From the NCBI RefSeq assembly GCF_004345325.1, contig NZ_SLVJ01000023.1, positions 1-64,000 on the forward strand: a stretch of DNA of 64,000 bases, in the 5' to 3' direction. Under the pieces are notes generated by a model. The model was not told where the DNA came from and searched no databases. It saw only the letters and a list, made by a program, of their open reading frames with translations. Source of the DNA: Acinetobacter calcoaceticus. GTDB lineage: Bacteria; Pseudomonadota; Gammaproteobacteria; Pseudomonadales; Moraxellaceae. Numbering within the stretch: position 1 is the first letter of the stretch; each line of letters starts with the position of its first letter. This document shows, piece by piece, positions 29,494 through 38,510 of the stretch. The position numbers and the translations under genes were made by a program.

Positions 29494-30078
29494 ATGATTC
29501 AACCTTTTAAAATACTGCTGCTCTCTATTGGTATTCTGAGTAGTGTCAGTGCCTGCCAAACCGTATCTAAGGCAACATCAACAGTCGGTGCTTGGGTGGG
29601 TCTGGGCGATCAATCCGCTAAAATCCCACAAGTCGATAAAAAAGGCACAGTGGATATGAGCAAGACCACGCTGGAGCAAGCTCAACAACTGGCATTGCAG
29701 ATGCCGCGTGATCATTGGGTGTATTTAGAAAATGACCAGCAAGGCATTTATCAACTGCAAAATAAATCTCAAACTGGCCAGATTCTCACCTTTAAATTGA
29801 ACTGTAAGATTGCCACGCAAAAATCAGGTTTTACACTTCAAGATGCAGAAGGAAAAGTTCTGCTCAAAAGTCAGGATGCCACTGCAGGCGCGATTCAATT
29901 CCTATTGGACAACAAAAACTATGGCGATCCATTTGCAGAAATAAATCCCCAACATCTGGCCCGTTTTAAAACCGATCTTAAAAAAACGAAAGTGATTAAA
30001 ATCTTCAATGCCTCGAAACTGTATGCATTTCAAAATGGCAAAGCAGAGCAACTCGAAAAACCCATCAGTTGCCTATGA
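29494..30078 (+). CDS. Lipoprotein of unknown function
   Basis: 194 residues. The signal ends SSVSAC, so the Cys at about 21 should be lipidated, followed by QTVSKATSTVGAWVGLGD. The mature part includes a QALQMPRDHWVYLEND-like block and ends with a cysteine (PISCL) that could pair with Cys near 110 (LNCKIA). Strand/turn alternation suggests a small beta-rich domain. No family recognised. It stands alone, with 298 bases upstream that hold no clear gene. Confidence 0.7.
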   Translation: MIQPFKILLLSIGILSSVSACQTVSKATSTVGAWVGLGDQSAKIPQVDKKGTVDMSKTTLEQAQQLALQMPRDHWVYLENDQQGIYQLQNKSQTGQILTFKLNCKIATQKSGFTLQDAEGKVLLKSQDATAGAIQFLLDNKNYGDPFAEINPQHLARFKTDLKKTKVIKIFNASKLYAFQNGKAEQLEKPISCL

Positions 30079-30146
30079 CGCTATAACTGCTGCTAGATTG
30101 AGCGATGTTCGACGCTGTGTATAAGCCTAGACTTATCCACAGTCGC

Positions 30147-30830
30147 TTATTTTAGCAACAGCTTTTCCAAAAAGTCTGAGATGAGGACACTGACTTGGTC
30201 GGCATGAACATTGGCTAAGTTATGTTCACCCCCTGCAATAATGTTCAACTCGGCCTGCACAAACTGCTGCTGCAAATATTGCCCAACCGCCACAGGACTA
30301 ATCGGATCAGCATCGCCCCAGATCAACAAGACTGGACATGTGATCTCAGGCAGAGCTTCGGCCACACCGTTTGTTTGGGTGATCGCGAACCAATCCGGCA
30401 CATCCAAATCCTTGAGATAACTTTGACGCCAATCCAGAACCTCAAAATTGGATAAATCAATCCCGCCTGAGGTCGCCACCAAAACCAAGCCATCGACCTG
30501 CGTCGGATGTTGTAATGCAGTCTGCACGGCAAAGATCCCACCCATCGACTGGGCGACGATGATGCGTTTTTGCGCTACAGCCTCAGTGGGCTTCAATGTT
30601 GGCGGCATCGATGGGATCATCTGGGCAATCACATAGCGTTGCAAATCCTCAAAACCATTGACTTGCGTATGTGACGGCTGATCCGCAAAACCCGGATAGG
30701 CAATAACGCGACTATCTGCCTTGACTTGCAAGGCCTGCATGACTGGGTGCCAAAATTGGGTATTTCCAGATGCCCCAGGCAAATAGATCAGCTCAAACAA
30801 CATATCTAAAGCTTGGGCGTGGTTACTCAT
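30147..30830 (-). CDS. Alpha/beta hydrolase
   Basis: 227 residues with the alpha/beta-hydrolase core. The oxyanion region is LIYLPGASGNTQFWHPV. The nucleophile elbow is VAQSMGGIF (Ser near 97). The acid Asp is in LIWGDADPIS and the base His in GGEHNLANVHAD. AGAGGA before the ATG gives a good ribosome site. No signal peptide, so cytoplasmic. The substrate is unknown; the cap region is short, as in small esterases and bioH-like hydrolases. Confidence 0.85.
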   Translation of the reverse strand: MSNHAQALDMLFELIYLPGASGNTQFWHPVMQALQVKADSRVIAYPGFADQPSHTQVNGFEDLQRYVIAQMIPSMPPTLKPTEAVAQKRIIVAQSMGGIFAVQTALQHPTQVDGLVLVATSGGIDLSNFEVLDWRQSYLKDLDVPDWFAITQTNGVAEALPEITCPVLLIWGDADPISPVAVGQYLQQQFVQAELNIIAGGEHNLANVHADQVSVLISDFLEKLLLK

Positions 30831-30932
30831 GATGACGATCCTCTGAGGACTATCCTCATATATTCAGAGCTCTGATGATGCGAGCAGTGTTGGCGTGGGC
30901 TGTGTTGATGTTCAGGCCTAATCTGCCTGCCG

Positions 30933-31586
30933 TTAATTCCGCAAGGTATCGAGATCTTTGCCCTGTGCCAACTGATAAGCTGGACGTTGTTCCAAGCGCT
31001 TAAAGTAGGCCTGAATATACGGATATCGACCCTTGAATCTAGACTGCATCATCTGTAAGGGATATGCCATTTGTATATCTGCAAAGGAGAACTCCCCTGC
31101 AAAATAGTCATGCTGACTTAAATAATCTTCAAGGTAGGCAATATGATCCTTGAGGCGTGGGTAGATAAATCCCCCCTTGACCCCATCGGTGATTTTGTTG
31201 GCGAGCGGTCGAATCAAAAAAGGTACATGCTTGGAGACATTATTCATCACCAATTGCATCACCAGCAAAGGCATTAAGGAGCCTTCGGCATAATGCATCC
31301 AATACAGATACTGATGCGCGTTTTGAGTGTCCTGTGGTTTGAATTGATGCTGGGTATCATATTTGGATTGTAGATATTCCAAAATGACGGCAGATTCATC
31401 AATAGTGAAACCATCATCGACCAGTACCGGAGACTTACCCAAAGGGTGAATGGCTTTTAGTTCTGGTGGTGCGGCAAAAGTCGGCAGTCGTTGGTAGATT
31501 TTTAATTGATAATCAAGCTGTAATTCTTCTAATGCCCATACGATGCGTGTCGAACGTGACTGCACCAAATGATGTAATGTCAACAT
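30933..31586 (-). CDS. Glutathione S-transferase family protein
   Basis: 217 residues from the ATG at 31586; a TTG at 31598 is the only earlier in-frame start, and the G-run between the two serves better as the ribosome site. The N-terminal thioredoxin-like domain reads LTLHHLVQSRSTRIVWALEE, with a likely catalytic Ser in SRST, and PLGKSPVLVDDGFTIDESAV forms the glutathione-binding cis-Pro and ES region. The C-terminal helical domain carries FSFADIQMAYPLQMM. It is cytosolic; the substrate is unknown. It is monocistronic or loosely linked to the OsmC-pirin pair upstream. Confidence 0.9.
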   Translation of the reverse strand: MLTLHHLVQSRSTRIVWALEELQLDYQLKIYQRLPTFAAPPELKAIHPLGKSPVLVDDGFTIDESAVILEYLQSKYDTQHQFKPQDTQNAHQYLYWMHYAEGSLMPLLVMQLVMNNVSKHVPFLIRPLANKITDGVKGGFIYPRLKDHIAYLEDYLSQHDYFAGEFSFADIQMAYPLQMMQSRFKGRYPYIQAYFKRLEQRPAYQLAQGKDLDTLRN

Positions 31587-31760
31587 AATCCCCCCCAAGT
31601 CATTTATATATTCATCACTGAATTAGATCACAAGCAAGGTCGAATTACATGGCTCATCAAAAAAATTAAGTAGAAATAAGCCAGGCATGCAGCTTGTTGA
31701 TCCCATGCCTTTTTAACAAGCAGGATTTAATGCAACTAATAGAATGCCACTCAAGCAAAG

Positions 31761-32159
31761 CTAAACTAAAGTGGTGTGAATCTCTACGCTGCGTAATAGG
31801 GTTTTGGTGACTGGGGTTTTGCCACAGATTTCCAAGATCTTTTCGGCTAATACTGCATCCAGTGGGTGGACAAAATGCACTCGACGCTCAATATATTCTT
31901 GCTGCGCATTATTGGAATAAAAATCCACCTCAACACTAAACTCACCCAGTTCAATATCTTTATGCGCAGCATACATGCGTAAAGTAATCATGGTGCATGA
32001 AGCCAAACCTGCAGTAATAAAATCATAGGGCGCTGGACCCCGATCTTGACCACCCAAAGATTCAGGTTTATCGGTCAGATAAAGATGAGAGCCACTTTGC
32101 ACCTCCCCACCCCATGCTTGGGTTAAGGTGTTCACACGTGAATTTGCGATGATACCCAT
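31761..32159 (-). CDS. OsmC-family protein
   Basis: 132 residues of the OsmC/Ohr fold, thiol-dependent peroxide-reducing or related proteins. The signature helix with a conserved Cys reads TAGLASCTMITLRMYAA near 68-84, and GGQDRGPAPYDF precedes it. The second cysteine expected in Ohr/OsmC is in LEICGKTPVTKTL near 113. It follows pirin by 36 bases on the same strand and probably shares its transcript. Pirin-OsmC pairs are frequent and fit a role in oxidative stress. Confidence 0.88.
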   Translation of the reverse strand: MGIIANSRVNTLTQAWGGEVQSGSHLYLTDKPESLGGQDRGPAPYDFITAGLASCTMITLRMYAAHKDIELGEFSVEVDFYSNNAQQEYIERRVHFVHPLDAVLAEKILEICGKTPVTKTLLRSVEIHTTLV

Positions 32160-32195
32160 TCAATATTCCTCGTAATTTATTTTGTACTTGAATCA

Positions 32196-33143
32196 TTATT
32201 TAGACGGTCGCATACGCTCTGGCATTGCAGGTGCAATTAAACGCGCACCGTGATATTCAGGCACAGAACCAAAACGCGGGCTTTGATTGATCCAATCTTC
32301 ACGTGCAATCGCCAGTTCTTCTTGCGTACGCCCAACGAAGTTCCACCACAACAAGATCGGTGATTCAAAAGGCACACCACCCACTAAAATCACACGACTC
32401 TGGGCGGGCAGATTTAAACGCATCGATGTCAGACCAGGTTCAAGCAGCATAATATGTGCATCATCAAGTTCTTGCCCATTGAGCTGTGCAGTTCCTTCCA
32501 ACACCATCACGCCATATTCATAGGCAGGATTGAGTTGTAGTAGGGTCTCCGTGTCCGTCTGGGTGATCATGTCCACACCGACTAACTCGCTATGCACTTG
32601 TACTGGCGAGGTTGCACCGAGGAATTCACCAACAAGAACTGTAAATTCAATCTGATCCTGCTCCACCACAGGCAATTCTGGATAATGATCAAATTGTGGT
32701 GGCATATCTATTTTATGGTCGGGCAATGCGATCCACAATTGCACCGAATGCATCGCGGTTTCATTTTCCGGGGCGACTTCTGTATGGCTAATGCCACAAC
32801 CTGCCGTCATCAGATTGACTTGCTTGGGACGAATCAATTGCGCACTGCCCAAACTATCGCGATGCATCATGGTGCCTTCGATCATCCAGGTAAAGGTCTG
32901 TAGACCAATGTGCGGATGTGGCCCTACATCCAGCCCCTCTCCCGCAGCAAAGTGCACAGGCCCAGCATGATCAAGAAAACACCATGCGCCGATCATACGT
33001 TTATGCCGACTCGGTATGGCGCGCTTGATGATGGTGCCACGACCAATCTCTGCATTACGTAACGGAAAGGCTTGCATATGTTGCTGCGCATAGTGATCGC
33101 AGTCTTCAGAATATGAAATCTCAGTAACATTCGTTTGGGTCAT
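32196..33143 (-). CDS. Pirin-family protein
   Basis: 315 residues from the ATG at 33143, chosen because AAGGA lies 8 bases before it; the frame is open to 33182. Bicupin fold with the pirin metal site in the N-terminal cupin: VGPHPHIGLQTFTWMIEG (two His) and GCGISHTEVAPE (His and Glu). Bacterial pirins bind Fe2+; YhhW-like members oxidise quercetin, others affect metabolism through protein contacts. The C-terminal cupin lacks the ligands, as usual. First gene of the pirin-OsmC unit. Confidence 0.92.
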   Translation of the reverse strand: MTQTNVTEISYSEDCDHYAQQHMQAFPLRNAEIGRGTIIKRAIPSRHKRMIGAWCFLDHAGPVHFAAGEGLDVGPHPHIGLQTFTWMIEGTMMHRDSLGSAQLIRPKQVNLMTAGCGISHTEVAPENETAMHSVQLWIALPDHKIDMPPQFDHYPELPVVEQDQIEFTVLVGEFLGATSPVQVHSELVGVDMITQTDTETLLQLNPAYEYGVMVLEGTAQLNGQELDDAHIMLLEPGLTSMRLNLPAQSRVILVGGVPFESPILLWWNFVGRTQEELAIAREDWINQSPRFGSVPEYHGARLIAPAMPERMRPSK

Positions 33144-33541
33144 AGCATTATCCTTATCAAACTGCTGGCGATCGCGAAGCAAAGAATCAGTGTCGGACCT
33201 AGGGTCCTCTATTGTTCATGGAATATGTTGCATCTTAGTGTGCTTTGAAAATTTGACCTATAGCGTAATAAATACACTGAATTTTAAATTTGGGACAATA
33301 CTTAAGATTGGCGAAGAAAGTGCAGCTGCCAGCATTAGTAGCAGTTTGATTGAAAAAAATTATTGGCTATAAATTAAATTACACCCATCTTCTCATCAAA
33401 TAACAGCCTCTACCTACACCAAGCTACGATCAGGAGCTCAGACTGCGTGCAAAGAAAGTAATGGTCGTTATGCTTCATCACATCACTATATGTTAGAAAC
33501 TCAACTTTGGATATAATGCCTTTTTTGTTTTTTAATGCCGT
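33144..33541. other. Intergenic region, no gene seen
   Basis: About 400 bases between divergent pirin and acyltransferase genes. Short open frames here have no protein-like composition. The region presumably holds both promoters; I see no strong repeat or RNA signal. AT-richness rises towards the acyltransferase, whose codon use is also more AT-rich than its neighbours. Confidence 0.45.
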
Positions 33542-35497
33542 ATGCAAGCCAAATTATTTAAAAAAGATATCAATGCCTTAAGAGCCATTGCTGTTTTAGC
33601 CGTGGTCATTTTCCACTTTAATCCATCATGGATTCCAGGTGGTTTTGCAGGGGTCGATGTTTTTTTTGTGATCTCTGGCTTTTTAATGACCTCAATTATT
33701 TTTAGAGATTTTGAACAGCAACGTTTTAATCTATTCAAGTTTTATGTGGCTCGGGTTAACCGGATCATTCCTGCACTGGCTTTGGTTTGCCTTGTTTTAC
33801 TGATTCTGGGTTGGTTTTACCTCCCCCCCTATGAATACAGGAGTCTCGGCCGACATATTGAAAGCAGCTTGTTGTTTAAATCAAACCTTACCTATTTACA
33901 TGAAGCTGGTTATTTTGATGCGGCATCACATGAGAAATGGTTATTACACACATGGTCATTATCTGTAGAGTGGCAGTTTTACATTATTTACCCTGCAATA
34001 TTACTGATATTAAAACGCTTTATTGGCTTACAGCATTTGAAGAAAGTTATTCTCGCCTTGTTTGCAATAAGTCTGGCCTACTGTATTTATAAAACTGAAG
34101 TCGCCGCAAATGCAGCCTATTATTTACTTCAAACCCGAGCATGGGAAATGCTGCTCGGTGGTCTGGCTTTTCTCTACCCCATCACCTTAAAACCCAGACA
34201 GCGCCAGTGGTTTCAAACGCTGGGGCTAGTCATGATCTTGGGTGCATATTTTATATTTTCTAATCGGACACCTTGGCCGGGATATTACGCAATATTACCT
34301 ATATTTGGTGCCTACCTGATCATTATTGCCAATCAGCAACAGAGTTGGTTCAGCAATAACCCTCTATTTCAAATCATAGGAAAATGGTCGTATTCGATTT
34401 ATCTTTGGCATTGGCCCATTGTGGTCTTTGGTGTCATTTTTGAGATCAATCAATGGTGGGTCTATGGGATTCCGTTATCCTTGTTTTTGGGATATCTGAG
34501 CTACCAATATGTAGAAAGCTATAGATTCCCAAGCTATCTGAATTGGGCCGATATTTTAAAATTAAAACCGCTTTGGCTCAGTATTATTATTGCCAGCCTA
34601 GGATCTTGGTTATACAAAAGCAATGGTGCAATTTGGCATTATTCAGATCAAGTAATCATCGCAAGTAAAGAATCAAATAACAAAAACCCCTATAAATGCA
34701 TGCAGGATGAAGAGGGAAAAAAATCCCCTTTGCCTAAATGTTTTATTGGCCAAAAAGGCTCGATTACAGCGATCATGATCGGTGATAGCCATGCCGATGC
34801 AGTCACTACCGCATTAAGTGCCAATATCAACCTACAACAGCATGCTGTGCTTGCATTAACACGAGCTTCATGCCCTTTTGTACTCAATGCAAGAAGTAAT
34901 AAGACTGATGATACCTGCTATCAAGAAAACTTTGCTCGCATCGCTGAAGCGAAAAAATACCCAGGTATACCAATATTCATCACAGCAAGATGGTCAGCTT
35001 ATATCTATGGCCAATCCGACCCAGCCAGAATTAAAGTAGGGGATAACCGTGCGCTCATGTATTTTGGAGATGAAAAATATATGTCTGAACCCGCACTTTT
35101 AAATGCCTTCTCTCAAAATCTCACTCAGACTTTATGTAGTCTTACGCCGCATTCTCCGGTTTATATCACCCTCCCCATTCCTGAAATGGATCGTGATATT
35201 CCTAAGGTTTTAAGCAGACATATTCTACAACATCGTGAAACTGCCCTCTCCATTGATCGTCAGCATTATGATCAACGAAATAGTGGAATTAGAGCGATCA
35301 TTCAGCAAGCCGCCAAAACATGTGCTGCCACTGTATTAGACCCTGCTGAAATATTATGTCCGAATGGCAAATGTATCGCTGAATTCAACGGCAGACCGAT
35401 CTACTATGACAGTGACCACATGAGTGAATATGGCAATAAGCTGCTCAGTCCAATGTTTAAATCAGCTTTAGTACGCGCCGAATCCGCTCTCAAATAA
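33542..35497 (+). CDS. OafA-type membrane acyltransferase with SGNH domain
   Basis: 651 residues: an N-terminal acyltransferase-3 membrane domain (about 10 helices, 1-360) and a C-terminal periplasmic SGNH hydrolase-like domain. The start reads LRAIAVLAVVIFHFNPSWIP with the conserved HF histidine, then GGFAGVDVFFVISGFLMT. The SGNH part has block I MIGDSHADAV near 414-423 and DSDHMSEYGN near the end, holding the Asp-His pair. These enzymes O-acetylate cell-surface glycans (O-antigen, capsule or peptidoglycan). It is a single gene, not next to a capsule locus, so the target glycan is unknown. Confidence 0.9.
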   Translation: MQAKLFKKDINALRAIAVLAVVIFHFNPSWIPGGFAGVDVFFVISGFLMTSIIFRDFEQQRFNLFKFYVARVNRIIPALALVCLVLLILGWFYLPPYEYRSLGRHIESSLLFKSNLTYLHEAGYFDAASHEKWLLHTWSLSVEWQFYIIYPAILLILKRFIGLQHLKKVILALFAISLAYCIYKTEVAANAAYYLLQTRAWEMLLGGLAFLYPITLKPRQRQWFQTLGLVMILGAYFIFSNRTPWPGYYAILPIFGAYLIIIANQQQSWFSNNPLFQIIGKWSYSIYLWHWPIVVFGVIFEINQWWVYGIPLSLFLGYLSYQYVESYRFPSYLNWADILKLKPLWLSIIIASLGSWLYKSNGAIWHYSDQVIIASKESNNKNPYKCMQDEEGKKSPLPKCFIGQKGSITAIMIGDSHADAVTTALSANINLQQHAVLALTRASCPFVLNARSNKTDDTCYQENFARIAEAKKYPGIPIFITARWSAYIYGQSDPARIKVGDNRALMYFGDEKYMSEPALLNAFSQNLTQTLCSLTPHSPVYITLPIPEMDRDIPKVLSRHILQHRETALSIDRQHYDQRNSGIRAIIQQAAKTCAATVLDPAEILCPNGKCIAEFNGRPIYYDSDHMSEYGNKLLSPMFKSALVRAESALK

Positions 35498-35499
35498 AG

Positions 35500-36438
35500 C
35501 TAGGACTGGCTATCGTGTAATGATCGCCAGTCACTGCTCATTTTTGATTTTGAAAACCGATCTAACAACATCTCCGCACAGCGCTGTATTAATGGATCAT
35601 AATCCTTGCGCCAAATCAGCAAAACTTCTGAATGATGCTGATCGTTTTCAATCGTTATAAGCTTCACATTCGGTGGTAATACCGAGCCATATTCCTCAGG
35701 TACGATACACACCCCTAAACCCTGCTCGACCAGATCTAAGGTGGAAATTTTACGCGAACGCATACGTGCCTTTTGCGGGAAAAAACCTTTGCTCAAACAT
35801 AGATTGGCCGCCAGATAACTCAGCCCACCGCGCTCGCCATGCGGAATGGCGACAAACTTTTGCTCAGCCAAGTCAATAATGTCGACATTATCGCGCTGTT
35901 TAAAATTTGCATCGTGCCGATTAACTGCCAGATACAACGGGGCTGAATATAAAGTCTGCGCATGAATATGATCATAATCATGAAACACCGGCGGGCGGAT
36001 AAATCCAATATCTATCGAGCCATTCAATAGGCAGGTTAATTGATGCTCGGAAGAAAAAGTATTGATCTCTATCTCGACCGCACAGGCCTCACTGAGCTGA
36101 TTTAATATCGATATCTTTGCCTGATTAAAAATAACACTGCTGGAATGGGCAACATATACCGTACGTCCTTCACCTTTCGCATTGGCCTGCGCCAATTCAA
36201 TCGAGCTCTGAATATGCAGTACATGATTTTTTAAATTTTTATACAGCAGTTGCCCCGCCTCAGTCAGCTTGGCTTTTTTTTCACTACGATCAAAAATGGC
36301 AAAACCCAGTTCATCTTCTAACAACTTCATTTGTCGGCTCAATGCAGACTGGGCAATAAACAACTTTTCCGAAGCTGCAATAAAGCCCCCGTCTTCCACA
36401 ATGCGAATCAAATAATTAAATTGTTTTAATGTGCTCAT
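35500..36438 (-). CDS. LysR-family transcriptional regulator
   Basis: 312 residues. Winged helix-turn-helix at 1-60 (LKQFNYLIRIVEDGGFIAAS then QSALSRQMKLLEDELGFAIF) followed by the LysR substrate-binding domain with two alpha/beta lobes from about 90. Its C-terminal tail is short and Ser-rich. It diverges from a tiny membrane ORF at 36539 and lies near the glutamine-synthetase-like gene on the same strand, one of which it may regulate. It is convergent with the acyltransferase with only two bases between stops. Confidence 0.9.
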   Translation of the reverse strand: MSTLKQFNYLIRIVEDGGFIAASEKLFIAQSALSRQMKLLEDELGFAIFDRSEKKAKLTEAGQLLYKNLKNHVLHIQSSIELAQANAKGEGRTVYVAHSSSVIFNQAKISILNQLSEACAVEIEINTFSSEHQLTCLLNGSIDIGFIRPPVFHDYDHIHAQTLYSAPLYLAVNRHDANFKQRDNVDIIDLAEQKFVAIPHGERGGLSYLAANLCLSKGFFPQKARMRSRKISTLDLVEQGLGVCIVPEEYGSVLPPNVKLITIENDQHHSEVLLIWRKDYDPLIQRCAEMLLDRFSKSKMSSDWRSLHDSQS

Positions 36439-36538
36439 ATCTCGAAATTAGATCAATCCATGTTTATTCCATATTAGATGAGATTAAACTTTTCTTATAT
36501 CTTTCATTTCATTCTCTTTTTAAATTGCGAGTTTGGAT

Positions 36539-36679
36539 ATGAGCAGCACTGTAAAACTTGTATTGGCTGCAGTCGTCATTGCCAGTTGCCTATTGGCCTA
36601 TGCATTCGATTTACACATCTTAGGCAACGTCTATAGCCTTGCCGATGACCAAGCGCAGATCGGGGTATATACCGATTGA
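36539..36679 (+). CDS. Small single-helix membrane protein (46 aa)
   Basis: A 46-codon frame beginning MSSTVKLVLAAVVIASCLLA, one hydrophobic helix, and ending in a polar tail DDQAQIGVYTD. The start lies 101 bases from the divergent LysR start, a usual place for a LysR target. No strong ribosome site precedes the ATG (GAGTTTGGAT is the best). It could be a genuine small membrane protein or the only surviving start of a longer decayed gene. I know no family. Confidence 0.45.
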   Translation: MSSTVKLVLAAVVIASCLLAYAFDLHILGNVYSLADDQAQIGVYTD

Positions 36680-36702
36680 ACCCATCATCGAGTCAGGTTA
36701 AA

Positions 36703-38175
36703 TCAAATCCCCCATTTTAATTCCATGCTGGTGATTTGATTATGGATGGTTTGATATTCGGACAATTTACAGGTGTACCACAGCTCGACGAATTTTGAGC
36801 CGAGATATTGATTCAATATTGGATGGTTTTTAAATAATTGCAGCGCATCAAGTTGGTTATTGGGTAAAAAGCGTCGTTGGTCATTTAACTTCATCAGCTG
36901 ACTCGGTGGGGGTAATACCAAGTCATGATGGATACCATGCCAGACCCCAATTAAGATAATACTTAGCGCCAAATAAGGATTGGCATCTGCGCCTGCAACT
37001 CGATATTCAAAGCGTTTATTTTGTTGATCCGAACAGGGTAACCGAATCGCCACATTACGATTATTACTGCCCCAATTGGCCTCCATCGGCACATGATTGC
37101 CCATTTTAAAACGTCGAAAGGAATTAATATTCGGTGCCAAGATTGCCATTGAAGCGGGCATCAGCTCTATCAATCCAGCTAAGGCTTTTAATAATAAAGG
37201 TGCAGTTTGGTCAGTTGCCACACTTAACCCCTCTGCTGTTGATGTTGATGCTATTGGCGCTGTTGTTGATAGTCGTGCTTGAGGCGTTAGGCTAAAAAGA
37301 TTGTCATGCTGCTGATTCAATAAACTCATATGAAAATGCAGCCCACTCCCCGCCTGATGCATACTTGGTTTGGCCATGAAACTGGCCAGTAATTGATGCT
37401 GCTGAGCGACTTGTTTGACGATCCGCTTCAACGCCATAATCTGATCGGCGAGTTTAAGGATATCTCGGCTATGTTGGATATTCAGCTCATACTGACCTTG
37501 TGCGGATTCGGCGACGATGGAGATAATCTCAATCGATTGTAATCCAGCTTGGGTTTTAATCTCCTCAAGGATCTGTTGATTCTGATCCAAGGCATCCAAA
37601 TCAAAACACTGGCTGGGTAAAATATTTTGGCTGCCATCGTCATTGGTGGCCTTGTATAAGAAAAATTCCAATTCAGCTGTCATGACTGGAAAATAATCTG
37701 CTTGGTGAAACTGATTTAATATTTTTTTTAATATATTGCGCGGTTCTAGCGGACAATCTGAACCATCCTCTTCTTTCATACTCAAAAATAATTGCGCATG
37801 CGTTGTGGGATGTAGCGCACTGGGTTGGAGTGTCCCCAAGATCGGCGTACAGAGCTGATCTGGCTCACCGATATGTTTACCGATCCCCGCCTCTTCAACG
37901 ACTTTACCATCTAGACTCATGGCATAGACGGAGAGTGGAAAGTAACAGCCTTTGGACAATCCTTTTAGACTATTAATATCAATACGTTTACCGCGGATAT
38001 GCCCATTGAGATCGTGTAAAAAGATATCGACATCACTGGTTTCTGGATAGTGCTGCAAGTAAGTAGTCACTTCATTTAAAAATAACTGCGCTTGGCTATG
38101 CGTATAAGATCTGGTCTTGGGATGAACTTTAAAATCAATATTTGGACTATTCATAAGAATGGTACATTTGTGCAA
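36703..38175 (-). CDS. Glutamine-synthetase family protein (PuuA-like)
   Basis: 490 residues in the glutamine synthetase fold: an N-terminal beta-grasp domain (HDLNGHIRGKRIDI) and the C-terminal catalytic domain. Metal ligands and ATP-binding residues appear in MTAELEFFLY, QGQYELNIQH, GLHFHMSLL and MGNHVPMEANWGSNNRNVAI; the last is followed by the typical ERRVAGADANPY-like block, here EYRVAGADANPYLALS. The family that links glutamate to amines (gamma-glutamylputrescine synthetase) looks closest. The longest frame starts at a TTG (38175) with AAGG before it; an ATG at 38154 is the alternative. Confidence 0.82.
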   Translation of the reverse strand: MHKCTILMNSPNIDFKVHPKTRSYTHSQAQLFLNEVTTYLQHYPETSDVDIFLHDLNGHIRGKRIDINSLKGLSKGCYFPLSVYAMSLDGKVVEEAGIGKHIGEPDQLCTPILGTLQPSALHPTTHAQLFLSMKEEDGSDCPLEPRNILKKILNQFHQADYFPVMTAELEFFLYKATNDDGSQNILPSQCFDLDALDQNQQILEEIKTQAGLQSIEIISIVAESAQGQYELNIQHSRDILKLADQIMALKRIVKQVAQQHQLLASFMAKPSMHQAGSGLHFHMSLLNQQHDNLFSLTPQARLSTTAPIASTSTAEGLSVATDQTAPLLLKALAGLIELMPASMAILAPNINSFRRFKMGNHVPMEANWGSNNRNVAIRLPCSDQQNKRFEYRVAGADANPYLALSIILIGVWHGIHHDLVLPPPSQLMKLNDQRRFLPNNQLDALQLFKNHPILNQYLGSKFVELWYTCKLSEYQTIHNQITSMELKWGI

Positions 38176-38510
38176 TGATGCCTTAATCTTAAAATCCAGC
38201 GCTGGCTTTGTAACGTAAATATTGTATAAATTTCACACTTTTCTTTATGGGGTATTTATAGATTTTTTGCATGCTGGCGCTGTAGTAAATCATCCATTAC
38301 AGCGCTGTTTTAAAGCTCTAGCTTGCTCAAGATCACGGCGTTAAAAATCCGTAAATGCAAATCAAAAACCAAACTTAAGCTGTATTCACATTGATAAGAA
38401 GTTGCCAAGCATGATTTACACCATGCATATCACCTATAAAAAAGCCCGCAATAATGCGGGCCTAGAACGTCTTTAAAGTGGGTCAATCTTTAACATGACC
38501 CAGCATCAAA
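38176..38510. other. Intergenic region with guaA terminator
   Basis: Apart from the guaA terminator at 38437-38461, I see nothing coding in these 335 bases. The promoter of the glutamine-synthetase-like gene should lie in the first 100 bases. Confidence 0.45.
38437..38461 (-). terminator. Terminator after guaA
   Basis: GCCCGCA (38444-38450) pairs with TGCGGGC (38455-38461) around ATAA, with a run of A on the plus strand that makes the T-tract on the minus strand. Confidence 0.9.
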
